Assembly: GCA_964590315.1 (NCBI GenBank) | Contig: CAZPVS010000009.1 | Coordinates: forward strand, 1 to 38,184 | DNA length: 38,184 nt | Source of the DNA: JALRHH01 sp964590315 | Lineage (GTDB): Bacteria; Patescibacteriota; Saccharimonadia; Saccharimonadales; JALRHH01 | Direction: 5' to 3' | Shown here: positions 30,920 to 37,162 of the stretch, in pieces | Numbering within the stretch: the first letter of the stretch is position 1 | Layout: every line of letters begins with the position of its first letter | Program-made: the position numbers and the translations under genes | Notes under the pieces: model-generated | Database searches by the model: none | What the model was told of the DNA's origin: nothing | Seen by the model: only the letters and a program-made list of their open reading frames with translations

Positions 30920-31410
30920 CTCAGTGAACTCCCTTTGTTTTTCTCTTCACCCAAGGGAGCGTTGGAGCCCCTGAACGCAGGGAGGCCCAAGCCCACGCAT
31001 CAAAACGTGGGTTCGGGCCGCCCCGCGAAGTGTGACACCCATTGGTCGGTCGTCACCCCTTCGGTTGGCCACAGCGCGGGTACGCGCAGCGGCTGTGCCA
31101 ATCAACCCCATGTACCTGGGTCAAGCTCGCGCATTGGCATTCGGCGCGCTGGTGGTGTGAGCTGCATCCTTCCACCTCTCGCATGGCCCGGATCGAGAAT
31201 GCGCCTGTTCGGCGCGTCGACGCATGAGGCTCATGCCAGTCGGGGCGGAGGCGGAAAAGCAAAAGCCCCTTGGTTCCTTCCTCTCTGGTGGAAACCTCGG
31301 CACCTTGCGGCGCTTTGGCAGAGAGGAGGAGCCAAGGGGCTCGTTGAAATCCGGGTTTCCACGCCCGACAACTGAAATGTAGCACAGTTTCCGTTGTCGT
31401 GCGCAGTTTT
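30920..31410 (+). ncRNA. Candidate large structured RNA with pseudoknot
   Basis: About 490 bases without a supported gene. Plus-strand helices: CTCCCTT/AAGGGAG (30929-30959); a two-part hairpin 30984-31019; TGCCAAT/ATTGGCA (31096-31139); GCGCC/GGCGC (31201-31215). A 23-bp helix with one bulge (31264-31287 with 31319-31341) has a loop holding GTGGAAACC (31288-31296), which pairs perfectly over 9 bp with GGTTTCCAC (31354-31362), an H-type pseudoknot. A closing CGACAAC/GTTGTCG hairpin (31366-31399) follows. Wobble pairs in the long helix and at 30991/31012 are G-U only on the plus strand. Size and phage setting recall ornate RNAs such as GOLLD or ROOL, but no family match is claimed. Confidence 0.6.
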
Positions 31411-31529
31411 TGTTGCTCACTTCATGGTCGTCTCCTGATCCTTGGTTGATGCGGGATTGCGTGAATGAGCCTCCATGATAGTCCAAGGATGTCCAGCGAC
31501 ATATTCCCGACAAAACTGTAGGGGATTCA

Positions 31530-31558
31530 TTGCAACTTTCTGTTGGCCCGTCAATAAT
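31530..31558 (+). promoter_or_regulatory. Promoter with shared operator before the accessory block
   Basis: TTGCAA (31530-31535), 17 bp, AATAAT (31553-31558). CAACTTTCTGTTG (31533-31545) lies 7 bases before CAATAAT. The next start codon at 31584 has AGGAG. Confidence 0.65.
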
Positions 31559-31583
31559 TTCCTCACCGCAACAGGAGATCGCA

Positions 31584-32096
31584 ATGAGCACAAAGAAGCT
31601 ACTCACCCCCGCCCAGATGATTGAGGCGGCCAAGCCGATCATCCGGCCGACCTACCTCTGCCCCGTCTGCGGCAAGGCCCACGACACCCGCTCCGAGGCC
31701 CTGTCCTGCGCGCTGACCAGCGAGCGACCCGTGGCTGAGCCCGGCGACCTGGTCGTCATCTCCAACGGCTACGCCTGGCGTGACGGCCTGGATGACTGGC
31801 TCTACGACGAGGAGGGCTACGAGTTCCACGACAAGAAGACGCTGCGCTTCTGGTTTGTGGTGACCGACGTCACGCAGAAGGAGTCTGCCCTACCGTACAG
31901 AGGCGATGACCAAGCCCACCGCCTTGCCTACCACGTCCAGACCCTCGGCCTGCACAACGGCATGAAGGACGGCTTTCATGGTTGGACCGCAGTGCGGACC
32001 CACATCAGCTTTACCAAACCCAAGCGCAAGCCGCCGGCCAGCGTCGTCGAGGCCGCCAAAAAGATGGTCGGCCGCCGTTTTGATCGCCTTCTCTGA
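31584..32096 (+). CDS. Hypothetical protein with zinc-finger-like motif
   Basis: 170 residues from the ATG at 31584 (AGGAGATCGCA before it). CPVCGKAHDTRSEALSC near 45-61 may bind zinc. The middle has GDLVVISNGYAWRDGLDDWL and FWFVVTDV, a beta-rich domain. The C-terminus is basic. First gene of the rightward accessory block. Function unknown. Confidence 0.8.
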   Translation: MSTKKLLTPAQMIEAAKPIIRPTYLCPVCGKAHDTRSEALSCALTSERPVAEPGDLVVISNGYAWRDGLDDWLYDEEGYEFHDKKTLRFWFVVTDVTQKESALPYRGDDQAHRLAYHVQTLGLHNGMKDGFHGWTAVRTHISFTKPKRKPPASVVEAAKKMVGRRFDRLL

Positions 32097-32105
32097 GGAT
32101 CTCAC

Positions 32106-32411
32106 ATGCATCGAATCGAAATGAATGACATCGACCAGCGCATCGCCAAGGTGTGCGACCCGGCTACGGCCAGCCGAACGGCCGTGGTCTACCACAACCA
32201 CAACACCGGCGAGCAGTGGCTCGTGGCCCTGGTCCTGCCCGGTGACGTCGACCGCTTCCGCGAGGCGCTCAATGCCCAGGGCTGCGAGATCGTCATCTCC
32301 AACCGGGAGCGCGGCGAGTGGAGCTCAATCGAATGGCTGCAGCGCTACCGCAAGGACGCACCCATCGAGCTGATTTCTGGTCGCCTGGCCGCACTGCGAG
32401 GTGTCGCATGA
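32106..32411 (+). CDS. Hypothetical protein
   Basis: 101 residues, MHRIEMNDIDQRIAKVCDPA..., with TAVVYHNHNTGEQWLVALV and a helix around VDRFREALNAQG, an alpha/beta fold. GAGG precedes the start. Not recognised. Confidence 0.78.
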   Translation: MHRIEMNDIDQRIAKVCDPATASRTAVVYHNHNTGEQWLVALVLPGDVDRFREALNAQGCEIVISNRERGEWSSIEWLQRYRKDAPIELISGRLAALRGVA

Positions 32412-32728
32412 ACAAGAATCAGGAGGATAACATCGCCAACCTGGTCGCGCATATCAAGCGGAGCGACGCCGCTATTGCTGCCGCCGAGCACACGCTGCAG
32501 AAGCTCGAGTGCCGAAGCAGGGAGGAAACCATTTCCGTCGTGATCGGTGGCGTCACCTTCCCGCTGACTGTTGTGAATCCTCACAACAACTACCAGACGA
32601 CCCCAATGCTCGACACACACGAGCTGCGCCAGGCCTGCATCAACGCGCAGAAGGCCCACCTGTTTCGACTGCGCGGCAAGGCCGAGGGCTTGCGGTGGCA
32701 ACTGCGCGAGGAGGTAAAGAAGGTATGA
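32408..32728 (+). CDS. Coiled-coil hypothetical protein
   Basis: 106 residues from an ATGA-overlapping start. N-terminal helix (NIANLVAHIKRSDAAIAAAE), a short beta insertion (TISVVIGGVTFPLTVVN) and a C-terminal basic helix. Function unknown. Confidence 0.75.
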   Translation: MNKNQEDNIANLVAHIKRSDAAIAAAEHTLQKLECRSREETISVVIGGVTFPLTVVNPHNNYQTTPMLDTHELRQACINAQKAHLFRLRGKAEGLRWQLREEVKKV

Positions 32729-33240
32729 GAGACGCAGCTTTCCAGGCGATGCAGTTCGCCCACAAGGCCCACGCCGGCCAGCGCCGCAAGTACACCGGCA
32801 ACCCATACACCGATCACCTGGCTGAGGTCGTTGGCATCTGCATGAGTGTGGGCTGGCATGACGCCACAGTTCACCCCGACACAATGATGGCCACGGCCTG
32901 GTTGCACGACACGATTGAGGACTGCAACGTCTCGAGGTTTCAGATCAAGGACGCGTTCGGCCCCCAGATCATGGAGGGTGTCCTGCTGCTGAGCGACCTG
33001 GAGACCGGCGGCAACCGGGCCCAGCGCAAGGCGGCGTCGCGCGAGCGCCTGGCCGGCGCGCCATGCTGGGTGCAGACCATCAAGGTGGCCGACATCATCA
33101 GCAACACCTCGAGCATCGTTGAGCACGACCCGAAGTTTGCCGTCGTCTACCTGGAGGAGAAGCGCCTCCTGCTCGATGTGCTGACCAAGGCCGACAAGCG
33201 CCTGGTGGCCATGGCTCGCAGTCAGACGGGGGCTGCATGA
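32725..33240 (+). CDS. SpoT/MESH1-like HD-domain hydrolase
   Basis: 171 residues. HD-domain residues of alarmone hydrolases are in place: H31 in PYTDHLAEV, H61-D62 and E65-D66 in WLHDTIEDC, and D123 with N127 in IKVADIISN. AHKAHAGQRRKYTGNPY is the usual N-terminal lead. Family knowledge: such stand-alone domains remove the 3' pyrophosphate of (p)ppGpp using Mn(II). A phage copy could blunt the stringent response. No synthetase domain. ATGA overlaps on both sides. Confidence 0.9.
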   Translation: MRDAAFQAMQFAHKAHAGQRRKYTGNPYTDHLAEVVGICMSVGWHDATVHPDTMMATAWLHDTIEDCNVSRFQIKDAFGPQIMEGVLLLSDLETGGNRAQRKAASRERLAGAPCWVQTIKVADIISNTSSIVEHDPKFAVVYLEEKRLLLDVLTKADKRLVAMARSQTGAA

Positions 33241-33521
33241 GGCTCGACCCTAGCGACTGGAACAAGCGCCGTGAGCGTGCGCAGAAGGGCGTCAAGCTCC
33301 CGCCGTTGCGCACGCTGAGTGAGATGGCCGACGAGTTCGGCGTCACGCCTCGGTCACTCACCGTGACGATGGGCCACTACCCCGGGGCGCCGGAGCCCAT
33401 GCAGCAACTCAAGAGCACGGCCACGCGCACGGGCAAGACCTGGTACGACCCGGCGGCGATGCGCAAGTGGTGGAAATCAGTCCAGGAGGCGCGGTCGCAG
33501 AAAAACAACGCGCCTTCATAA
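33237..33521 (+). CDS. Helix-turn-helix protein
   Basis: 94 residues. LRTLSEMADEFGVTPRSLTVTM is a clear helix-turn-helix, followed by an aromatic TWYDPAAMRKWWKS like the second half of excisionase-type or plasmid-regulator domains. Basic N-terminus. It could be the regulator of the operators seen in the window, which is speculation. Confidence 0.8.
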   Translation: MRLDPSDWNKRRERAQKGVKLPPLRTLSEMADEFGVTPRSLTVTMGHYPGAPEPMQQLKSTATRTGKTWYDPAAMRKWWKSVQEARSQKNNAPS

Positions 33522-33526
33522 ATTGA

Positions 33527-33555
33527 TGGCAACTTTTTGTTCTCTCGCCAATAAT
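33527..33555 (+). promoter_or_regulatory. Promoter with shared operator
   Basis: TGGCAA (33527-33532), 17 bp, AATAAT (33550-33555), with CAACTTTTTGTTC (33530-33542) at the standard spacing. The expected transcription start falls at or next to the ATG codons at 33558 and 33564. Confidence 0.6.
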
Positions 33556-33557
33556 CC

Positions 33558-33746
33558 ATGACTATGAAAACGCATCACATTCTTCTCACGATCACGACGT
33601 CGAAGGACATCAAGGATCTGGTCGACCACGTCGCCGGCCGTGCGTACACGCTGGATGGCGTGACCAATGTCACCGGTGTCGAGGTGACCCTGCAAACCGA
33701 GCAAGCCGTCGAGCTGAACTCGGTCGATCTCGCAAGCAAGGACTGA
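33558..33746 (+). CDS. Small hypothetical protein, possibly leaderless
   Basis: 62 residues from the ATG at 33558, or 60 from the ATG at 33564. Beta-alpha-beta pattern (HHILLTITTSKDIKDLVDHV, VTNVTGVEVTLQ). The promoter lies so close that the mRNA may start within the first codons, making 33564 the better start. Function unknown. Confidence 0.75.
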   Translation: MTMKTHHILLTITTSKDIKDLVDHVAGRAYTLDGVTNVTGVEVTLQTEQAVELNSVDLASKD

Positions 33747-33749
33747 CCT

Positions 33750-33992
33750 GTGGCCGCCTACCGAGAAGTCTCCGGCGTCCGACGCTACGGCACCCTGGAT
33801 GGTGAGAAGGCCTTCCTCCTGGATGGCGAGGTGTTCCTGGTGGTCGGCAACGACAACGGCTGGGTCCGCATCAAGGGCCGCGTCGAGGACTTCAAGGAAC
33901 TGACACTGGAGCAGAGGAACGACCCCAAGTTCCAGGTCGGCCTGGGTGCCGTCGGCTACGGGCGCCTTGATCGGTACTGGGGCGCCCGATGA
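33750..33992 (+). CDS. Small beta-rich hypothetical protein
   Basis: 80 residues from a GTG 3 bases past the upstream stop. KAFLLDGEVFLVVGNDNGWV and LGAVGYGRLDRYW; probably a small barrel. Function unknown. Confidence 0.7.
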   Translation: MAAYREVSGVRRYGTLDGEKAFLLDGEVFLVVGNDNGWVRIKGRVEDFKELTLEQRNDPKFQVGLGAVGYGRLDRYWGAR

Positions 33993-34264
33993 AGGTCGAG
34001 ATCATCAGTTACTACGTCGGCGTCGGCTCCACAAAAGACGTCGCCACGAAGCAGATCTGCGCCTCATACGAGGACGCGATCAGGCAGGCCAGTGGGGCCA
34101 AGCACCAGGGTGAGATCTGGTCGGCGCCGCTGACCAACTACGGGATGGGCCGATGGAAGCAGATCGGCTGGTACGACGGTCGCGGGGGTGTGTTCTCCGG
34201 GCCTGATGGCGATGAGCCGGCGAGCCGCGAGGTTTTTGAACTGCTGACATCAACTTTCAACTGA
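33989..34264 (+). CDS. Hypothetical protein
   Basis: 91 residues, ATGA overlap. MKVEIISYYVGVGSTKDVAT and GRWKQIGWYDGRGGVFSG. No family recognised. Confidence 0.72.
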   Translation: MKVEIISYYVGVGSTKDVATKQICASYEDAIRQASGAKHQGEIWSAPLTNYGMGRWKQIGWYDGRGGVFSGPDGDEPASREVFELLTSTFN

Positions 34265-34269
34265 GCACC

Positions 34270-34698
34270 ATGCACAAAGCAATACACGAGATCCTCGACC
34301 GAGCCGAGGAATACGCTGACCGCAAGGGAGATCCATCCCTGCGCGACGAGCTCAAGCGCCTGGAGACGGCCGTCACCGAGCACATCACCGGTATGGAGGT
34401 GGAGCTGTCGCGCTGCCGCACCCTGATCTCCGAGATGGCTCGTGCCAGCCAGGCTGACAGCGACCTGATCCTCCAGCTGCGGCGCCAGCTGAGCGACGAG
34501 CAGCACGTCATCCAGCGCCACAGCCACAACGTGCGTCGTGTGCGGCGCGGCCTGGACATCGTCGTCCAGTTCCGCTCCGGCACCGACTGGGGCGACCGGG
34601 CCTCGTACAACGAGATGTCGGACGATTACGCCGAGTCCAACAGCAAGAAGTTTGCGGAGTACCTGATGCACCAGGTCACAACCGGGGCCTTGAAATGA
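34270..34698 (+). CDS. Coiled-coil hypothetical protein
   Basis: 142 residues. Residues 1-95 are a continuous heptad-rich helix (EYADRKGDPSLRDELKRLET... LQLRRQLSDEQHVIQ), ending in a compact C-terminus with FRSGTDWGDRASYNEMSDDY. Overlaps the next gene by 4 bases. Confidence 0.75.
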   Translation: MHKAIHEILDRAEEYADRKGDPSLRDELKRLETAVTEHITGMEVELSRCRTLISEMARASQADSDLILQLRRQLSDEQHVIQRHSHNVRRVRRGLDIVVQFRSGTDWGDRASYNEMSDDYAESNSKKFAEYLMHQVTTGALK

Positions 34699-35024
34699 AG
34701 AAGGCACTCATCATCCTGGCCATGATCGCTACCACGGCGCATGCCGAGTTCCTGACGGGCAACAAGCTGCGCCAGCTGTTCGAGGACAAGGACCGCGAAG
34801 CCATCGCCATTGGCTACACCATGGGCGTGTACGACGCGGGCCTGCGGGCCGTGCATTGCTCACCCGAGGGTGTCACCGGTCGCCAGTTGTCCGATATCAT
34901 CAGGATGTGGATGGCCAACAACCCGGACAAGCTGCACTACTCCGCCGACTCGATCATCCTCGAGACGCTCAAGTCGCTTTGGCCATGTCCTGAGCGCCGG
35001 CCGCGTGGGGAGCGACAGCTGTGA
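34695..35024 (+). CDS. Secreted Rap1a/Tai-like protein
   Basis: 109 residues. Signal peptide MKKALIILAMIATTAHA, then FLTGNKLRQLFEDKDREAIA, GYTMGVYDAG, a Cys before PEGVTGRQLSDII, and a final WPCP, the pattern of the Rap1a/Tai family. Known members include periplasmic immunity proteins against type VI effectors, but many homologues are of unknown role. A phage-encoded periplasmic copy could protect the infected cell. Followed by an overlapping lipoprotein gene. Confidence 0.82.
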   Translation: MKKALIILAMIATTAHAEFLTGNKLRQLFEDKDREAIAIGYTMGVYDAGLRAVHCSPEGVTGRQLSDIIRMWMANNPDKLHYSADSIILETLKSLWPCPERRPRGERQL

Positions 35025-35182
35025 TGGAGCGCATCCACATCATTGCCATGTTCATCGCCGCCCTGGTGATCGCATCATGCGACCCGGCGCCGGCGACGAC
35101 GAAGGTCCAGGTCATGAAGACCAAGTCCGGCCAGCTCTGTGGGCGCACAGAGTCGAGTCAGTGGTACTGCACCAAGGGGTGA
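35024..35182 (+). CDS. Small lipoprotein
   Basis: 52 residues from the ATG at 35024, overlapping the preceding TGA; a GTG one codon earlier is possible. Signal MERIHIIAMFIAALVIASC with lipobox IASC (Cys19), then a 33-residue tail with two cysteines that could form a disulfide (LCGRTESSQWYC). Small phage lipoproteins can act in superinfection exclusion or as spanins; no partner is seen. Confidence 0.75.
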   Translation: MERIHIIAMFIAALVIASCDPAPATTKVQVMKTKSGQLCGRTESSQWYCTKG

Positions 35183-35184
35183 TC

Positions 35185-35505
35185 ATGGAGAAGTTGAAAG
35201 AGATCGACCTGATCGCCGCCGTTGAGCAGGCCTGCCGCGAGGAGTCGTTTGGCTTCGACGGATTGCTTTGGCAGCACGTCAAGGACGATGCGTCCGCGGT
35301 CATTCACCACGGCGGCCTGACGCCTCGCATTGCATACATCCTCAGCCGCCCGGTCAGCACCGTGCGGCGCCGCCTGGTGGCTTTGCACAAGGCCGGGAAG
35401 ATGGTTCGCCATGGCCGAGCCACAACCACCTACCGCTGGTGGCCTGTCGGCCTCTACGACCGCTGTGTAGCGGAAAAGCAACAAGTTTCCCAACCCGCCA
35501 ACTGA
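35185..35505 (+). CDS. Winged-helix protein
   Basis: 106 residues from the ATG 2 bases after the lipoprotein stop. GLTPRIAYILSRPVSTVRRR followed by LVALHKAGKMVRHGRATTTY is a winged helix. The N-terminus is acidic and helical (EKLKEIDLIAAVEQACREES). Likely a DNA-binding regulator, and another candidate reader of the shared operator. Confidence 0.8.
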   Translation: MEKLKEIDLIAAVEQACREESFGFDGLLWQHVKDDASAVIHHGGLTPRIAYILSRPVSTVRRRLVALHKAGKMVRHGRATTTYRWWPVGLYDRCVAEKQQVSQPAN

Positions 35506-35517
35506 CAGGAGGTCACC

Positions 35518-35922
35518 ATGGCAACACAAGAAGAGCTGCGCGCTCAACTCCAGGCACGTCTTGACAAGGAGACGATCACCAAGGCTGTTGCCGCTCTTGC
35601 GGCGACTGGCTGCAAGTACGCAATCACCGAGCCCGACGGGGTGGAGCACTGCAACATCGAGCTGGAGTTGAAGCGTGCAAAAGTGGTGGTCAACGACTTT
35701 GTCACTGACACAAACTACCTTGAGATTCTGTCCAAAATCAAAGCCGGGCAATCCGACATCATCATCGTCCCACCGGAGAAGGTGGCTGACCACCAGTACG
35801 TCGAGAACCTGCGCGCCTCCGTGGTTGGGCGGTGCAAGCGCGACTGGGGCAAGGGCAACTTCAAAGTCGAGATCGCAGATGGTCGAACACACCTCAATGT
35901 GATGCGCAACGCCGACCTGTAA
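35518..35922 (+). CDS. Hypothetical protein
   Basis: 134 residues, CAGGAGGTCACC-ATG. VEHCNIELELKRAKVVVNDF, SDIIIVPPEKVADHQYVENL and VVGRCKRDWGKGNFKVEI suggest an alpha/beta fold. Not recognised. Confidence 0.8.
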   Translation: MATQEELRAQLQARLDKETITKAVAALAATGCKYAITEPDGVEHCNIELELKRAKVVVNDFVTDTNYLEILSKIKAGQSDIIIVPPEKVADHQYVENLRASVVGRCKRDWGKGNFKVEIADGRTHLNVMRNADL

Positions 35923-35947
35923 TCCCGACCAAGTTGCGTGGTCTTTA

Positions 35948-35976
35948 TTGCAAGTATTTGTTCGAGCAGCAATAAT
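35948..35976 (+). promoter_or_regulatory. Promoter with shared operator
   Basis: TTGCAA (35948-35953), 17 bp, AATAAT (35971-35976), with CAAGTATTTGTTC (35951-35963) at the standard spacing. The gene at 36008 follows with CAGGAGATCAGC-ATG. Confidence 0.6.
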
Positions 35977-36007
35977 TTCTTCATCGCAACTTGATCAGGA
36001 GATCAGC

Positions 36008-36406
36008 ATGAAAGTGGAATTCAACATTGGCCTGGACGTCGCAGGCGCACGCAACAGCCTTCACGACTGCACGCTGCGTGCGCGCCAGGCCATCAACATC
36101 ATCAAGTCGACCGGCATCCGCTACCAGGTCGAGCGCATCTCGTCGCAGTACGAAGGCCCGGACGGCACCATCCACCTCGAGCAGACTCTGGTCGTCGAGC
36201 TGTCGGTCTACGAGGCTGCTCGCATCGCATCCATCCGATCGCTGGCATACGAGATCGCCGTGGCCCTGAGTCAGGACTGCGTGGCTGTGTTCTGGCCGGC
36301 TACCGAGCGGGGTGAGCTCATCGGGCCGAATGCCGTCAAGTGGGGTGACTTCAACATCAATTTCTTTAAGACCTTCGCCGAGGTCTCTCTGCCACGGGTT
36401 GCCTGA
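36008..36406 (+). CDS. Hypothetical protein
   Basis: 132 residues from the ATG at 36008. MKVEFNIGLDVAGARNSLHD, TLVVELSVYEAARIASIRSL and QDCVAVFWPATERGELIGPN; an alpha/beta protein with a central helix. Own promoter. Function unknown. Confidence 0.8.
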   Translation: MKVEFNIGLDVAGARNSLHDCTLRARQAINIIKSTGIRYQVERISSQYEGPDGTIHLEQTLVVELSVYEAARIASIRSLAYEIAVALSQDCVAVFWPATERGELIGPNAVKWGDFNINFFKTFAEVSLPRVA

Positions 36407-36699
36407 TGAACCTGCAGTACACCCTCACCCCGACGGACATCCAGGGAGCCGTCGGTTACCAGCTCACAGGCCCTGGCGTGGATGACCTGATTCAAGTGCT
36501 TGGCACCCGCATTGCCCACCTCGGCGACCAGATTGTGCGTGCGCAGCTGATCGCCGCCGGGTGGACGCCTCCTGGTGAGCTGGCAGCCGTTAAGCGCAAA
36601 GACGCGCTGCTTCGGCAGGCGTTGAAGGCAATGAAGGACTTTGATTACGACAAGCGGTTAGCCGCAATCGCCGCCATCACCAAGGAGCTTTCGCAATGA
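36406..36699 (+). CDS. Hypothetical protein
   Basis: 97 residues, TGATG overlap with the previous gene. QYTLTPTDIQGAVGYQLTGP then helices with a basic C-terminal segment (KRKDALLRQALKAMKDFDYD). Unknown. Confidence 0.75.
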   Translation: MNLQYTLTPTDIQGAVGYQLTGPGVDDLIQVLGTRIAHLGDQIVRAQLIAAGWTPPGELAAVKRKDALLRQALKAMKDFDYDKRLAAIAAITKELSQ

Positions 36700-36995
36700 C
36701 TGCCTCGCCGCTGATGCCAGCAATTGAGCCAGTCGCATGGTTTGAGTACGCACGCAAAAAGCCGACGCTCAAGAGGCTTGTATTTGACCGCACGTCGCAC
36801 AGTCAACTGCGTGTTGCCGGATGGGTGAGTGAGCCTCTCATCAAAGAGTCGGACGCCCAGCAAGCCCGCGCCGATCTGGAGGCCGAAGTGCAGCGGCTGC
36901 GGGATGCACTGGACGACATTGCATACCGATGCGATGTCGACAGTCTCTGTGCTGCCATTGAACGCGCCCGCGCCGCACTGGAGAAGCAACCATGA
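36696..36995 (+). CDS. Modular small protein with EPVAW motif
   Basis: 99 residues. IEPVAWFEYARKKPT and GWVSEPLIKESDAQQ belong to the EPVAW-type module common in phage proteins. A coiled coil follows (DLEAEVQRLRDALDD) and it ends LEKQP. The end repeats in the next gene. Function unknown. Confidence 0.75.
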   Translation: MTASPLMPAIEPVAWFEYARKKPTLKRLVFDRTSHSQLRVAGWVSEPLIKESDAQQARADLEAEVQRLRDALDDIAYRCDVDSLCAAIERARAALEKQP

Positions 36996-37162
36996 AATTG
37001 TCCGAGGCAATCGAGTGGTTCATCGACCTCAAGATTGAGGGGGAGCCGAAGACAAGCGACTGGTGTTCTTTAGACGAGAGCCATCGCCGCCGATTGGAGT
37101 ATTACGCAGAGCTTGAGCAACTGCGGCACCAAATCGACAAGGTACTGGAGAAGCAACCATGA
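36992..37162 (+). CDS. Small acidic helical protein
   Basis: 56 residues, MKLSEAIEWFIDLKIEGEPK ... ending VLEKQP. ATGA overlaps at both ends. Its last 18 bases duplicate those of the preceding gene, so the pair may share an ancestor or a recombined 3' end. Confidence 0.7.
   Translation: MKLSEAIEWFIDLKIEGEPKTSDWCSLDESHRRRLEYYAELEQLRHQIDKVLEKQP

Noticed and set aside
31121..31642. 173-codon minus-strand frame over the 30.9-31.4 kb RNA
   Set aside because: Wobble pairs favour a plus-strand RNA, the frame runs into the next operon and no domain is recognisable; at most a gene remnant.
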